From: Pedobacter ghigonis | GTDB taxonomy: Bacteria; Bacteroidota; Bacteroidia; Sphingobacteriales; Sphingobacteriaceae | Reading direction: 5' to 3' | Assembly (NCBI RefSeq): GCF_903166585.1 | Contig: NZ_CAESCM010000012.1 | Location: forward strand, 117,094-181,093 | Length of the DNA: 64,000 nucleotides | Shown here: in pieces, positions 36,924 through 44,799 of the stretch | Layout of the letters: every line of letters starts with the position of its first letter | Numbering within the stretch: the first letter of the stretch is position 1 | Position numbers and translations under genes: made by a program | The notes under the pieces: generated by a model | The model's input: only the letters and a program-made list of their open reading frames with translations | What the model was told of the DNA's origin: nothing | Database searches by the model: none

Positions 36924-36960
36924 AAAAACCCCGAAGATTTAAACCTTCGGGGTTTTCTTT
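36924..36960 (+). terminator. Terminator at the end of the keto-glycoside cluster
   Basis: A perfect 12-bp stem (AAAACCCCGAAG / CTTCGGGGTTTT) with an 8-nt loop is followed by T-rich DNA. Confidence 0.9.
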
Positions 36961-37151
36961 TCTCCTTTCAGCTTTAGGCTTACCTTTCTACATCTAATTA
37001 TATTTTCTTCAAAAAATCATATTCCTTATTGAAAAAATAATATTTCTGCCATTAAAAGCAAATTAAATTGGTAACAATAGGGATATAAGCTTAATTTTTA
37101 GCATATTTGGGCTTACATCAAATGTTTAATAAAATATAATTAAAATTTAAA

Positions 37152-38141
37152 ATGAAAGTAGCAGTAGTAGGTGCCACCGGTTTGGTAGGCACTGTCATGT
37201 TAAAAGTATTGGAGGAAAGAAATTTCCCTTTAACAGAGTTAATTCCCGTAGCATCTGAGAAGAGTGTTGGTAAGGAAATTACTTTTAAGGGTAAGAAGTT
37301 CCCAATTGTTAGCATGGATACCGCTATCAGCATGAAACCAGATATCGCTTTATTTTCTGCTGGTGGAAGCACCTCTTTAGAGCATGCACCACGCTTTAAA
37401 GAAGCCGGAACTACAGTAATCGATAACTCTTCTGCATGGAGGATGGACCCTGCCATTAAACTGGTAGTGCCAGAGGTTAATGCCCACGAGCTTTCTATCG
37501 ATAATAAAATTATTGCCAACCCGAACTGTTCTACCATTCAAATGGTGGTGGTTTTAAAACCTTTGCACGATAAATATAAAATCAAACGTGTAGTGGTTTC
37601 AACCTACCAATCAGTTACCGGAACTGGCGTAAAAGCTGTAGAGCAGTTAATGAACGAACGTAAAGGCGTTGATGGCCCTAAAGCTTATCCCTACGAAATC
37701 GATTTAAACGTACTTCCTCATATTGATGTTTTCACCGAAAACGGATACACCAAAGAAGAAATGAAAATGGTGAAGGAAACGAACAAAATCATGAGCGACG
37801 ACAGCATTAAAGTTACAGCAACTACAGTTCGTATCCCGGTAATGGGTGGTCACTCAGAATCAGTAAACATCGAGTTCGAAAATGATTTCGATTTAGCTGA
37901 AGTACGCAGTATTTTAGAAAAAGCGCCAGGCGTAATCGTTGTAGATGACGTGGCGAATTTAAAATACCCAATGCCAAAAGATGCACACGAAAAAGACGAG
38001 GTTTTTGTAGGCCGTATCCGCAGGGATGAATCGGCTCCTAAAGCGTTAAACCTTTGGATTGTTGCCGATAACTTACGCAAAGGTGCTGCAACCAATGCCG
38101 TTCAAATTGCCGAATACCTGATTCAAAAAGAATTAGTTTAA
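37152..38141 (+). CDS. asd: Aspartate-semialdehyde dehydrogenase
   Basis: 329 residues. VAVVGATGLVGTVMLKVLEER is the NADP-binding start (shown by VGATGLVG); FSAGGSTS, NPNCSTIQMV with catalytic Cys126, STYQSVTGTGVKAVEQL and the C-terminal DNLRKGAATNAVQIAEYL complete the family pattern. It reduces aspartyl phosphate to the semialdehyde for lysine, threonine, methionine and cell-wall diaminopimelate. Single gene with its own terminator; a weak promoter-like CATATTTG lies near 37104. Confidence 0.96.
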   Translation: MKVAVVGATGLVGTVMLKVLEERNFPLTELIPVASEKSVGKEITFKGKKFPIVSMDTAISMKPDIALFSAGGSTSLEHAPRFKEAGTTVIDNSSAWRMDPAIKLVVPEVNAHELSIDNKIIANPNCSTIQMVVVLKPLHDKYKIKRVVVSTYQSVTGTGVKAVEQLMNERKGVDGPKAYPYEIDLNVLPHIDVFTENGYTKEEMKMVKETNKIMSDDSIKVTATTVRIPVMGGHSESVNIEFENDFDLAEVRSILEKAPGVIVVDDVANLKYPMPKDAHEKDEVFVGRIRRDESAPKALNLWIVADNLRKGAATNAVQIAEYLIQKELV

Positions 38142-38153
38142 TCAATATTTCAG

Positions 38154-38180
38154 GCCCCGATCAAAAGTCGGGGCTTTTTT
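38154..38180 (+). terminator. Terminator after asd
   Basis: GCCCCGA / TCGGGGC with a 7-nt loop and a run of six T. The tract ends directly before an ATG at 38181. Confidence 0.9.
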
Positions 38181-38195
38181 ATGCACGCTCCATTC

Positions 38196-38798
38196 ATGAA
38201 AAATATTCCCATTGCCTTAATTTACTCGCGGCTGTTAATTGGTTTTGCAATTGTTTTGCTCAGTATTTTTCAGGTAACTCATTACGTTGTTCTGGCCATT
38301 GTATTATTATCTGTTGGTTTGCTTACCGATGTTTTTGATGGAATTATTGCCCGCAAACTGAATATATCAAGCGAAAAATTAAGGCGACTGGATTCGAGCA
38401 TCGATCAGGTATTTTTTATTTCGGTTGCCGTAGCCACCTACATCCAATGCCCCGATTTTTTTAAATCCAACCTGGCAAAACTAATTGTTCTGGGTGCTTT
38501 TGAGCTTTCAACCTATGTATTAAGCTACATCAAGTTCAAAAAAGAAATTGCTACACACTCTATCGGGGCTAAAATCTGGACCTTAATCCTGTTTGCTACA
38601 TTGGTCGAAATTATAGTTCACTGCGAATCTGTTGTGCTGTTTGAACTCTGCCTATGGATTGGGCTGGCTACCAGATTAGAGATACTGGCAATTGTGTTTA
38701 CGCTTAAAAAATGGACCAATGATGTACCCTCTATTTACCATGCGGTAAAACTCAGACAGGGGAAGGAAATTAGACGCAACAAGTTATTTAACGGATAA
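38196..38798 (+). CDS. CDP-alcohol phosphatidyltransferase-family membrane protein
   Basis: 200 residues from the ATG at 38196; the ATG at 38181 touches the asd terminator and is less likely. About six membrane helices. The signature DVFDGIIAR and the later Asp pair LDSSID match the D-x2-D-G-x2-A-R...D-x3-D motif, but the second conserved glycine is replaced by Leu (KLRRLD). The family makes phospholipid head-group bonds from CDP-diacylglycerol or related substrates. It does not look like canonical PgsA or PssA; the substrate is unknown. Confidence 0.78.
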   Translation: MKNIPIALIYSRLLIGFAIVLLSIFQVTHYVVLAIVLLSVGLLTDVFDGIIARKLNISSEKLRRLDSSIDQVFFISVAVATYIQCPDFFKSNLAKLIVLGAFELSTYVLSYIKFKKEIATHSIGAKIWTLILFATLVEIIVHCESVVLFELCLWIGLATRLEILAIVFTLKKWTNDVPSIYHAVKLRQGKEIRRNKLFNG

Positions 38799-38846
38799 TA
38801 TTCTGTAAAGATGTTATCATAACAACACTCAACTTTTAATTAGTTT

Positions 38847-38854
38847 TATCTTTG
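38847..38854 (+). promoter_or_regulatory. Promoter -7 box of dacB
   Basis: TATCTTTG is an exact TAnnTTTG match, 25 nt before the ATG. No good -33 TTTG was found at the usual spacing. Confidence 0.5.
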
Positions 38855-38879
38855 GCAATCTCCAACAGATAAAATATCT

Positions 38880-40289
38880 ATGCGATTAAAAATATATTCT
38901 CTACTCCTTATACTTTTTACCACAAATCTTGTCATTGCCCAAAACAGGATTCAAAACCTCGAAAAGGCTTTCAACAACTTACTAAGCGATGAGCAGGCTA
39001 AACATGCCATAACATCACTTTGTGTTTTGGATGCCAATACGGGCAAGACACTATACGCTAAAAATGAGCAGATCGGTTTGGCCACTGCCTCAACACTAAA
39101 AACCATTACTGCAGCCACAGCTTTCAGTGTATTAGGAAAAGATTTTCAGTTTCAAACTGCATTGGCCTACACCGGCACCATTACTGCTGACGGGACATTG
39201 AAAGGAAACCTGATCATTATCGGAAGTGGCGACCCAACTTTGGGCTCCTGGCGCTACCAAAACAAAGAAAACGCGGTATTAAGCCAATGGGTTTCGGCCA
39301 TTAAATCGGCTGGCATTAAAAAAATTGAAGGTGCCGTAATTGGCGACGATCGTATTTTTGGCACACAAACTACACCCGAGGGCTGGGTTTGGCAAGATAT
39401 AGGCAACTATTACGGTGCAGGCACTTCTGGTCTGGCCTGGCGCGAAAATCAATTCGATATCCACCTTAAACCCGGCAGCAGTACCACCGAAGCAGTAAAA
39501 ATTGTAAAAACTGTTCCGGCCACTCCTCATGTTCAAATTGTAAACGAGCTGAAAACCGGAGCCTCGGGTACAGGCGACAGGAGTTACGCTTTCCTCCCTC
39601 CGTTCAGCAATGTAGCTTACCTTCGCGGCAGCTGGGGAATGAGCATTGGCAAAACGGGGATTTCTGTTGCACTCCCCGATCCGGCTTTCGATTGCGCTTA
39701 CCGTTTGCAAGACACGCTTAAAAGGCTCGGTGTAAACGCCAGTCAGCAAGCAACCACTACCCGCTTAATGGCCTTAAACAATCAACCCATTCCATCAGTA
39801 ACACAAAAAATAAGCACAGTAACTTCTCCTACCCTGAGCGAAATTACTTATTGGTTTTTAAAGAAAAGCATTAACCTCTATGGCGAAAGTTTATTAAAAA
39901 CCATTGCCTTAAAATCTGGAAAAGAAGCCAGTACTGCAAAAGGTGCCGAAACCGAAATAGCTTTTTGGGTAAATAAAGGCATCGAAAAGTCGGCGCTTAA
40001 CATTATTGATGGCAGCGGACTTTCGCCAGGCGACAGGATTACCACAGCAGCCATGGCAAATGTTTTATTCCAGGCACAAAAAGAAAGTTGGTTTGCCGAT
40101 TATTACAAAGCTTTTCCAGAATATAATGCCATGAAAATTAAAAGCGGTACCATAAACGATGTTTCGGCATTTGCAGGTTACCATACTGATGTAGCCGGAA
40201 ATAAGTACATTATTGTAATCAATATCAATAATTATAGCGGAAGCGGCATTAATAAAAAGTTATTCAGGGTGTTAGATGAATTGAAATAG
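38880..40289 (+). CDS. dacB: D-alanyl-D-alanine carboxypeptidase/endopeptidase (PBP4, S13 family)
   Basis: 469 residues; the signal peptide ends near VIAQ. Serine motif STLK (Ser71, Lys74), second motif SIN in KKSINLYGESLL, third motif KSG in MKIKSGTIND. The large insert between motifs one and two is typical of class C low-molecular-mass PBPs. It trims peptidoglycan stem peptides and cleaves cross-links in the periplasm. Monocistronic, with its own promoter. Confidence 0.94.
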   Translation: MRLKIYSLLLILFTTNLVIAQNRIQNLEKAFNNLLSDEQAKHAITSLCVLDANTGKTLYAKNEQIGLATASTLKTITAATAFSVLGKDFQFQTALAYTGTITADGTLKGNLIIIGSGDPTLGSWRYQNKENAVLSQWVSAIKSAGIKKIEGAVIGDDRIFGTQTTPEGWVWQDIGNYYGAGTSGLAWRENQFDIHLKPGSSTTEAVKIVKTVPATPHVQIVNELKTGASGTGDRSYAFLPPFSNVAYLRGSWGMSIGKTGISVALPDPAFDCAYRLQDTLKRLGVNASQQATTTRLMALNNQPIPSVTQKISTVTSPTLSEITYWFLKKSINLYGESLLKTIALKSGKEASTAKGAETEIAFWVNKGIEKSALNIIDGSGLSPGDRITTAAMANVLFQAQKESWFADYYKAFPEYNAMKIKSGTINDVSAFAGYHTDVAGNKYIIVININNYSGSGINKKLFRVLDELK

Positions 40290-40389
40290 TTTATTTAACT
40301 TACCATTATGTATTTTGATTATCCGGAATCTGAATCAAATAAAAACAGTCCAGATCCTAATCAAAATTAGGAAAGGCTACGCTTTAATT

Positions 40390-40911
40390 ATGCAAATCAC
40401 ACTCCGTCCTTACCAACCCACTGATGTTGAAAGCCTGGTTAAACATGCTAATAACCTTAACATTTCGAAATACTTAACCAATAAATTCCCCTTTCCTTAC
40501 GAAAAAAAGGATGGAGAAGCTTTTATTCAACTGGCATTAAGCCATAATCCTTTACAAATTAAAGCCATTGTTGTTAACGGAGAGGTAATCGGATCAATAG
40601 GTGTGCACCAGCTGGCCGATATTTATAGCAAAAACGCAGAAATGGGTTACTGGATTGCAGAACCTTATTGGGGAAAAGGGATTATGCTCCTGGCCGTAAA
40701 AGAAATGCTAAACTATGGTTTTGCAACCTTTGATATCGACCGGATTTTTGCCCGTACTTCCCACACCAATCTGGCCTCCCAACAGGTACTGCAAAAAGCA
40801 GGTTTTATTTTTGAAGCAGAACTAAAATCAACCATTTTTAAATACGGTGAGTATTTCGATGAACGCATTTTTGGCTTTCGCAAACACCAGCTTGCAGCAC
40901 TAAACTGTTAA
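40390..40911 (+). CDS. GNAT-family N-acetyltransferase (RimJ/RimL-like)
   Basis: 173 residues from the ATG at 40390 (MQITLRPYQPTDVE); upstream in-frame codons are only a TTG start with unlikely sequence. The core has AEMGYWIAEPYWGKGIM, which binds acetyl-CoA, and RIFARTSHTNLASQQVLQKAGF, usual for RimJ/RimL-type acetyltransferases. Substrate unknown (protein N-terminus or small molecule). Cytoplasmic. Confidence 0.88.
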   Translation: MQITLRPYQPTDVESLVKHANNLNISKYLTNKFPFPYEKKDGEAFIQLALSHNPLQIKAIVVNGEVIGSIGVHQLADIYSKNAEMGYWIAEPYWGKGIMLLAVKEMLNYGFATFDIDRIFARTSHTNLASQQVLQKAGFIFEAELKSTIFKYGEYFDERIFGFRKHQLAALNC

Positions 40912-40916
40912 AAGAT

Positions 40917-40949
40917 TTTGCTAAAACCGAAGCTTTATCCGTAAATTAG
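40917..40949 (+). promoter_or_regulatory. Probable promoter of the DUF2911 gene
   Basis: TTTG (40917-40920), 21 nt, then TAAATTAG (one mismatch to TAnnTTTG), 24 nt before the ATG. Confidence 0.4.
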
Positions 40950-40972
40950 TAAAAACCAAAAACAACAAAACC

Positions 40973-41821
40973 ATGAAATTATTTAACAAATCTGTAGCAC
41001 TGCTGATTGTGCTATTGGGCCTTGCCAGTTTAACAAATGCCCAGGGCTTAAAAATACCACAACCAAGCAGCGGCCAAACCATTACGCAGGATTTTGGATT
41101 AGGCAAAATAACCTTAACCTATTCTCGTCCAAATGTTAAAGGCCGCAAAATTTTTGGCGGTATGGAACCTTTGGGTGTAGTTTGGCGTACAGGTGCCAAT
41201 GCAGCTACGCGGATTAAATTTACCGAAGATGTTAAAATTGAAGGCAAAGATTTAGCAGCCGGTGAATATGGCCTGTTCAGTGTCCCTGGTGAAAAAGAGT
41301 GGACCATTATTTTCAATAAAACAGGTAACCAGTGGGGAGCTTATGAGTATAAAGAAAGTGACGATGTATTGCGTGTTACCGTACCAACCAAAGCTTTAAA
41401 AGAAAAGGTTGAAACACTTACCATGCAATTTAGCGATGTTACCGAAACTGCTGCCAAATTAAACTTAATGTGGGAGAAAAGTGCCTTTACGGTTAATATG
41501 ACAACTGCTATTGATGAAAAAGTAATGTCCAATATTGCCGAAGCCATGAAAGGTGAAAAGAAACCTTATTTTGCTGCCGCACAATACTACTACCAAAATG
41601 GTAAAGATCTAAAAACAGCTTTAGAATGGATGACAGAAGCAGAAAAATCTGACCCTAAAGCACCATGGTTTAAGCTATGGAAAGGCCGTATCCAGTTAAA
41701 AATGGGCGATAAAGCCGGCGCAACTGCATCTGCACAGCAAGGTATTGAGGCTGCAAAAGCACAAAAAATTGATGAATATATTCGTTTAAACACAGAATTG
41801 TTGGGTCAGGCAAAAAAATAA
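40973..41821 (+). CDS. DUF2911 domain-containing secreted protein
   Basis: 282 residues; the signal peptide ends near TNAQ. DUF2911 spans about 25-175 (ITLTYSRPNVKGRKIFGGM, VWRTGANAATRIKFTEDV, AGEYGLFSVPGEKEWTIIFN). The C-terminal 100 residues look like TPR-type helices (YYYQNGKDLKTALEWMTEAE, WKGRIQLKMGDKAGATA). Common in Bacteroidota; no function is established. Periplasmic or outer-membrane associated. Confidence 0.88.
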   Translation: MKLFNKSVALLIVLLGLASLTNAQGLKIPQPSSGQTITQDFGLGKITLTYSRPNVKGRKIFGGMEPLGVVWRTGANAATRIKFTEDVKIEGKDLAAGEYGLFSVPGEKEWTIIFNKTGNQWGAYEYKESDDVLRVTVPTKALKEKVETLTMQFSDVTETAAKLNLMWEKSAFTVNMTTAIDEKVMSNIAEAMKGEKKPYFAAAQYYYQNGKDLKTALEWMTEAEKSDPKAPWFKLWKGRIQLKMGDKAGATASAQQGIEAAKAQKIDEYIRLNTELLGQAKK

Positions 41822-41826
41822 TAAGT

Positions 41827-41909
41827 CGTCATTTCGACCGCAGTGGAGAAATCTATGTAAGATCACTTTATAGATCTCTCCATTCCACTGCGTTTCAGTC
41901 GAGATGACG
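41827..41909. repeat. GTCAT...ATGAC hairpin element, full copy
   Basis: Ends CGTCATTTCGAC and GTCGAGATGACG are inverted; inner words CAGTGGAGA and TCTCCATTCCACTG pair as well. Lies just after the DUF2911 stop codon and can fold as one long stem. Confidence 0.75.
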
Positions 41910-41990
41910 TTGCTTTTAATAACCCATATTAACTTAAAATTAACCGTTCATTAATTTGAACAACTCCCCTAACATTAACGCTCAAAACGC

Positions 41991-42020
41991 TTTATTTATT
42001 TAAAAATTATACTAACTTTG
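41991..42020 (+). promoter_or_regulatory. Promoter of eno
   Basis: TTTA (41991-41994), 18 nt, then TAACTTTG (42013-42020), a perfect -7 box. The predicted leader is about 60 nt. Confidence 0.65.
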
Positions 42021-42088
42021 ATGTTGCGCTTAGTAATTGTACTTTGTACACTAAGCAGGTTAAGAAATCAACAAAAAATTAAAATAAA

Positions 42089-43384
42089 ATGAGCATAATT
42101 GTTAATGTCCATGCGAGACAAATCCTCGATTCAAGGGGAAATCCAACAGTAGAAGTAGAAGTTGCAACGGAAGCAGGTGCATTTGGCCGTGCTGCAGTAC
42201 CAAGTGGTGCATCAACCGGACAATATGAAGCTGTTGAATTACGCGATGGAGATAAATCTACATATTTAGGTAAAGGCGTTTTAAAAGCAGTTGAAAATGT
42301 AAATACTAAAATTGCTGATGCATTAAGAGGTGTTGATGTTTTTGAACAAAACGCAATTGACAAACTTATGTTAGACCTTGATGGTACCGAAAACAAAGGT
42401 AACTTAGGTGCTAATGCTATTTTAGGTGTTTCTTTAGCTGTAGCCAAAGCTGCTGCTGATGAAATTGGCCAACCTTTATACCGTTATATTGGCGGTGTAA
42501 ATGCAAACACTTTACCTATCCCGATGATGAACATCATCAATGGCGGTTCTCACTCTGATGCGCCTATCGCATTCCAGGAGTTTATGATTATGCCTGTTGG
42601 TGCTCCATCTTTCTCTGAAGCATTACGTTGGGGAACTGAAGTTTTCCATAGCTTGAAAAAAATTCTTCACGATAGAGGTTTATCTACTGCTGTAGGTGAT
42701 GAAGGTGGTTTTGCACCAACTTTCGATGGTACTGAAGATGCAATTGAAACAGTATTAAAAGCAATCGAAACTGCAGGTTACAAACCAGGTTCACAAATTT
42801 GTTTAGCTTTAGATTGTGCTTCATCTGAGTTTTACAAAGATGGTAAATACGACTATACTAAATTTGAAGGTGCTACCGGTGTGATTCGTACCAGCGAAGA
42901 GCAGGCACAATACTTAGCAGATTTATCGGCTAAATATCCAATTATCTCTATCGAAGATGGTATGGACGAAAACGACTGGACTGGCTGGAAAAGCTTAACT
43001 GATAAAGTTGGCGACCGCGTTCAATTGGTTGGTGATGATTTATTTGTAACTAACGTAACCCGTTTACAACGTGGTATCGACGAAGCTACTGCTAACTCTA
43101 TCTTAGTAAAAGTTAACCAAATTGGTTCTTTAACTGAAACCATCAACGCAGTAACTTTAGCACAAAACAGTGGTTATACTTCGGTAATGAGTCACCGTTC
43201 TGGCGAAACTGAAGATGTTACAATTGCTGATTTAGCTGTTGCATTAAACTGCGGACAGATTAAAACCGGTTCGGCTTCACGTTCGGACAGGATTGCAAAA
43301 TACAATCAATTATTACGTATTGAAGAAGAATTAGGTGAAAACGCACGTTTCATCGGTTCAAAATTCAAATACGCTAAAAAATAA
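42089..43384 (+). CDS. eno: Enolase
   Basis: 431 residues, full length. ARQILDSRGNPTVEVEV at the start, GASTGQYEAVELRDGD, the catalytic VGDEGGFAPTF, the metal ligands in LALDCASSEFY, SIEDGMDENDW and QLVGDDLFVT, and SHRSGETEDVTIADLAV. Converts 2-phosphoglycerate to phosphoenolpyruvate. Codon use is more biased than in neighbours (many GGT, GAA, TTA), as expected for a highly expressed gene. Strong promoter upstream; hairpins downstream. Confidence 0.98.
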   Translation: MSIIVNVHARQILDSRGNPTVEVEVATEAGAFGRAAVPSGASTGQYEAVELRDGDKSTYLGKGVLKAVENVNTKIADALRGVDVFEQNAIDKLMLDLDGTENKGNLGANAILGVSLAVAKAAADEIGQPLYRYIGGVNANTLPIPMMNIINGGSHSDAPIAFQEFMIMPVGAPSFSEALRWGTEVFHSLKKILHDRGLSTAVGDEGGFAPTFDGTEDAIETVLKAIETAGYKPGSQICLALDCASSEFYKDGKYDYTKFEGATGVIRTSEEQAQYLADLSAKYPIISIEDGMDENDWTGWKSLTDKVGDRVQLVGDDLFVTNVTRLQRGIDEATANSILVKVNQIGSLTETINAVTLAQNSGYTSVMSHRSGETEDVTIADLAVALNCGQIKTGSASRSDRIAKYNQLLRIEEELGENARFIGSKFKYAKK

Positions 43385-43390
43385 TCCATT

Positions 43391-43499
43391 ATCCTTGCGG
43401 CAGGTTTAAACCCGCCGCAAGGATGTAACGATGTTAATAAGTTGAAAAACTTATTTGTGAAACATCCGGAGATTTTAAATCTTCGGATGTTTTTATTTT
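43391..43499 (+). terminator. Two hairpins after eno
   Basis: First hairpin 43391-43424 (ATCCTTGCGGC / GCCGCAAGGAT, perfect, no T-run). Second hairpin 43460-43493 (AAACATCCGGAG / CTTCGGATGTTT) is followed by TTTATTTT and is the likely terminator. Confidence 0.8.
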
Positions 43500-43504
43500 A
43501 ATAC

Positions 43505-43512
43505 TATATTTG
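43505..43512 (+). promoter_or_regulatory. Promoter -7 box of the DivIC-like gene
   Basis: TATATTTG matches TAnnTTTG exactly. Transcription would begin close to 43519, the first base of a 33-nt palindrome. Confidence 0.5.
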
Positions 43513-43518
43513 CTTTGC

Positions 43519-43551
43519 AAACCTTACAGGTTTTTGAAACCTGCAAGGTTT
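43519..43551. repeat. 33-nt palindrome, copy 3
   Basis: Arms AAACCTTACAGGTTT and AAACCTGCAAGGTTT around TTG, one mismatch. Located in the probable 5' leader of the DivIC-like gene. Confidence 0.8.
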
Positions 43552-43574
43552 AAATAACGGTTTTCGAGAAAATT

Positions 43575-43874
43575 ATGAAACGTTTAATAGACCTTTTCCG
43601 CAATAAATATTTCCTTGCAACGGTTGCCTTTGCGATGTGGATGCTGTTTTTCGACAAGAACGACATGATGTCTCAATACGAATACCGCAGCCAGGCCAAT
43701 AAATTACAGGAAGAAAAAGAATATTTCGAGAAAGAAACCGCCCAGGTTAAAAAGGATTTAAACGAGCTGAACACCAATTTAAATACCGCCGAAAAATTTG
43801 CCCGCGAAAAATACTTCATGAAAAAAGACAATGAAGATGTTTTTGTGATTATCCAGGAAGAAAAGAAGGATTAG
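43575..43874 (+). CDS. Septum formation initiator-family protein (DivIC/FtsB-like)
   Basis: 99 residues: a short cytoplasmic start, one membrane helix (FLATVAFAMWMLFF, about 13-26), then a coiled coil (about 35-80) and the conserved FAREKYFMKKDNEDVFVI. This bitopic layout is that of FtsB/DivIC, a divisome protein that links early and late division proteins. In Bacteroidota the gene often follows eno, as here. Confidence 0.9.
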   Translation: MKRLIDLFRNKYFLATVAFAMWMLFFDKNDMMSQYEYRSQANKLQEEKEYFEKETAQVKKDLNELNTNLNTAEKFAREKYFMKKDNEDVFVIIQEEKKD

Positions 43875-43986
43875 TTTGCAGTTGACAGTTGTCAATTCAC
43901 AGTTAACAGTTCAGCAATATAGCCATAAAACAATTCCTCAATAACCAATCTTCCAAATTACAACTGGTAACGTTTCAACTTAGGTC

Positions 43987-44601
43987 ATGCTCCACATCCT
44001 CTACATCATTGCCATTACAGCCGAAGCCATGACAGCGGCACTTTCTGCCGGCAGACGCGATATGGATTGGGTTGGTGTTTGTATTATTGCCTGGGTTACT
44101 GCTTTAGGTGGCGGTACCGTTAGAAATGTATTATTTGGCCATTACCCAATGAGCTGGGTTGAGCATCCCGAATATTTAGTGATTACTGCAGCCGCAGCTT
44201 TACTGGCAGCTTTTATCGCTTCGATCATGACTAAACTTAAAAAGTTATTCCTCTATCTCGATGCTTTGGGATTGGTGGTATTTACCATCATAGGCTGTCA
44301 GGTAGCACAAGAAATTCACCTACCTTATTTAATTGTATTATTTAGCGGTATGATAACCGGTTGCGCAGGTGGCGTGCTCCGCGATGTGCTTTGTAATGAA
44401 GTTCCTTTCCTTTTCCGTAAAGAGATTTACGCTAGCGCAGCCATTGTTACCGGTGCCGTGTATATCGGTGTTGAACATTTTCATGGTTCTGAAATGCTGG
44501 CTACCATTTTAGCTGCACTTGTTGGTTTAACGTTGAGGCTGCTATCAATTCGCTACGAATGGCACATGCCTAAATTCGTTTACCGCGATGAGTGGCACTA
44601 G
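43987..44601 (+). CDS. TRIC-family cation channel protein (UPF0126)
   Basis: 204 residues with about seven helices. Two repeated halves carry the glycine-rich hallmark: GGGTVRNVLFG and GCAGGVLRDVL. This is the UPF0126/YadS-type bacterial TRIC family, homotrimeric potassium-permeable channels. The following 198-nt gap contains imperfect inverted words (TGGAAGATG / CATCTTCCA). Confidence 0.92.
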   Translation: MLHILYIIAITAEAMTAALSAGRRDMDWVGVCIIAWVTALGGGTVRNVLFGHYPMSWVEHPEYLVITAAAALLAAFIASIMTKLKKLFLYLDALGLVVFTIIGCQVAQEIHLPYLIVLFSGMITGCAGGVLRDVLCNEVPFLFRKEIYASAAIVTGAVYIGVEHFHGSEMLATILAALVGLTLRLLSIRYEWHMPKFVYRDEWH

Positions 44602-44799
44602 GTAATGGAAAATGGACGAGGTATTATGGAAGATGGACATCGGTTGAGTCGGATGGGTTACCCCAGCACCTTCCACTATATCCTAATGCTTCAGTGATTC
44701 ATTAAAATAAACTATCAGTCAGATGGTAACATCTGACTTCACGAGAAAACCCACATCTTCCATTTTACATCCTTACATCATCCATTTTACAAGTTTACC

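Noticed and set aside
40308..40370. A 20-codon frame (MYFDYPESES...) between dacB and the GNAT gene
   Set aside because: No recognised motif; too short to support as a gene, and no promoter was found.
42021..42088. A riboswitch in the eno leader
   Set aside because: The leader is only about 60 nt and shows no strong stem.
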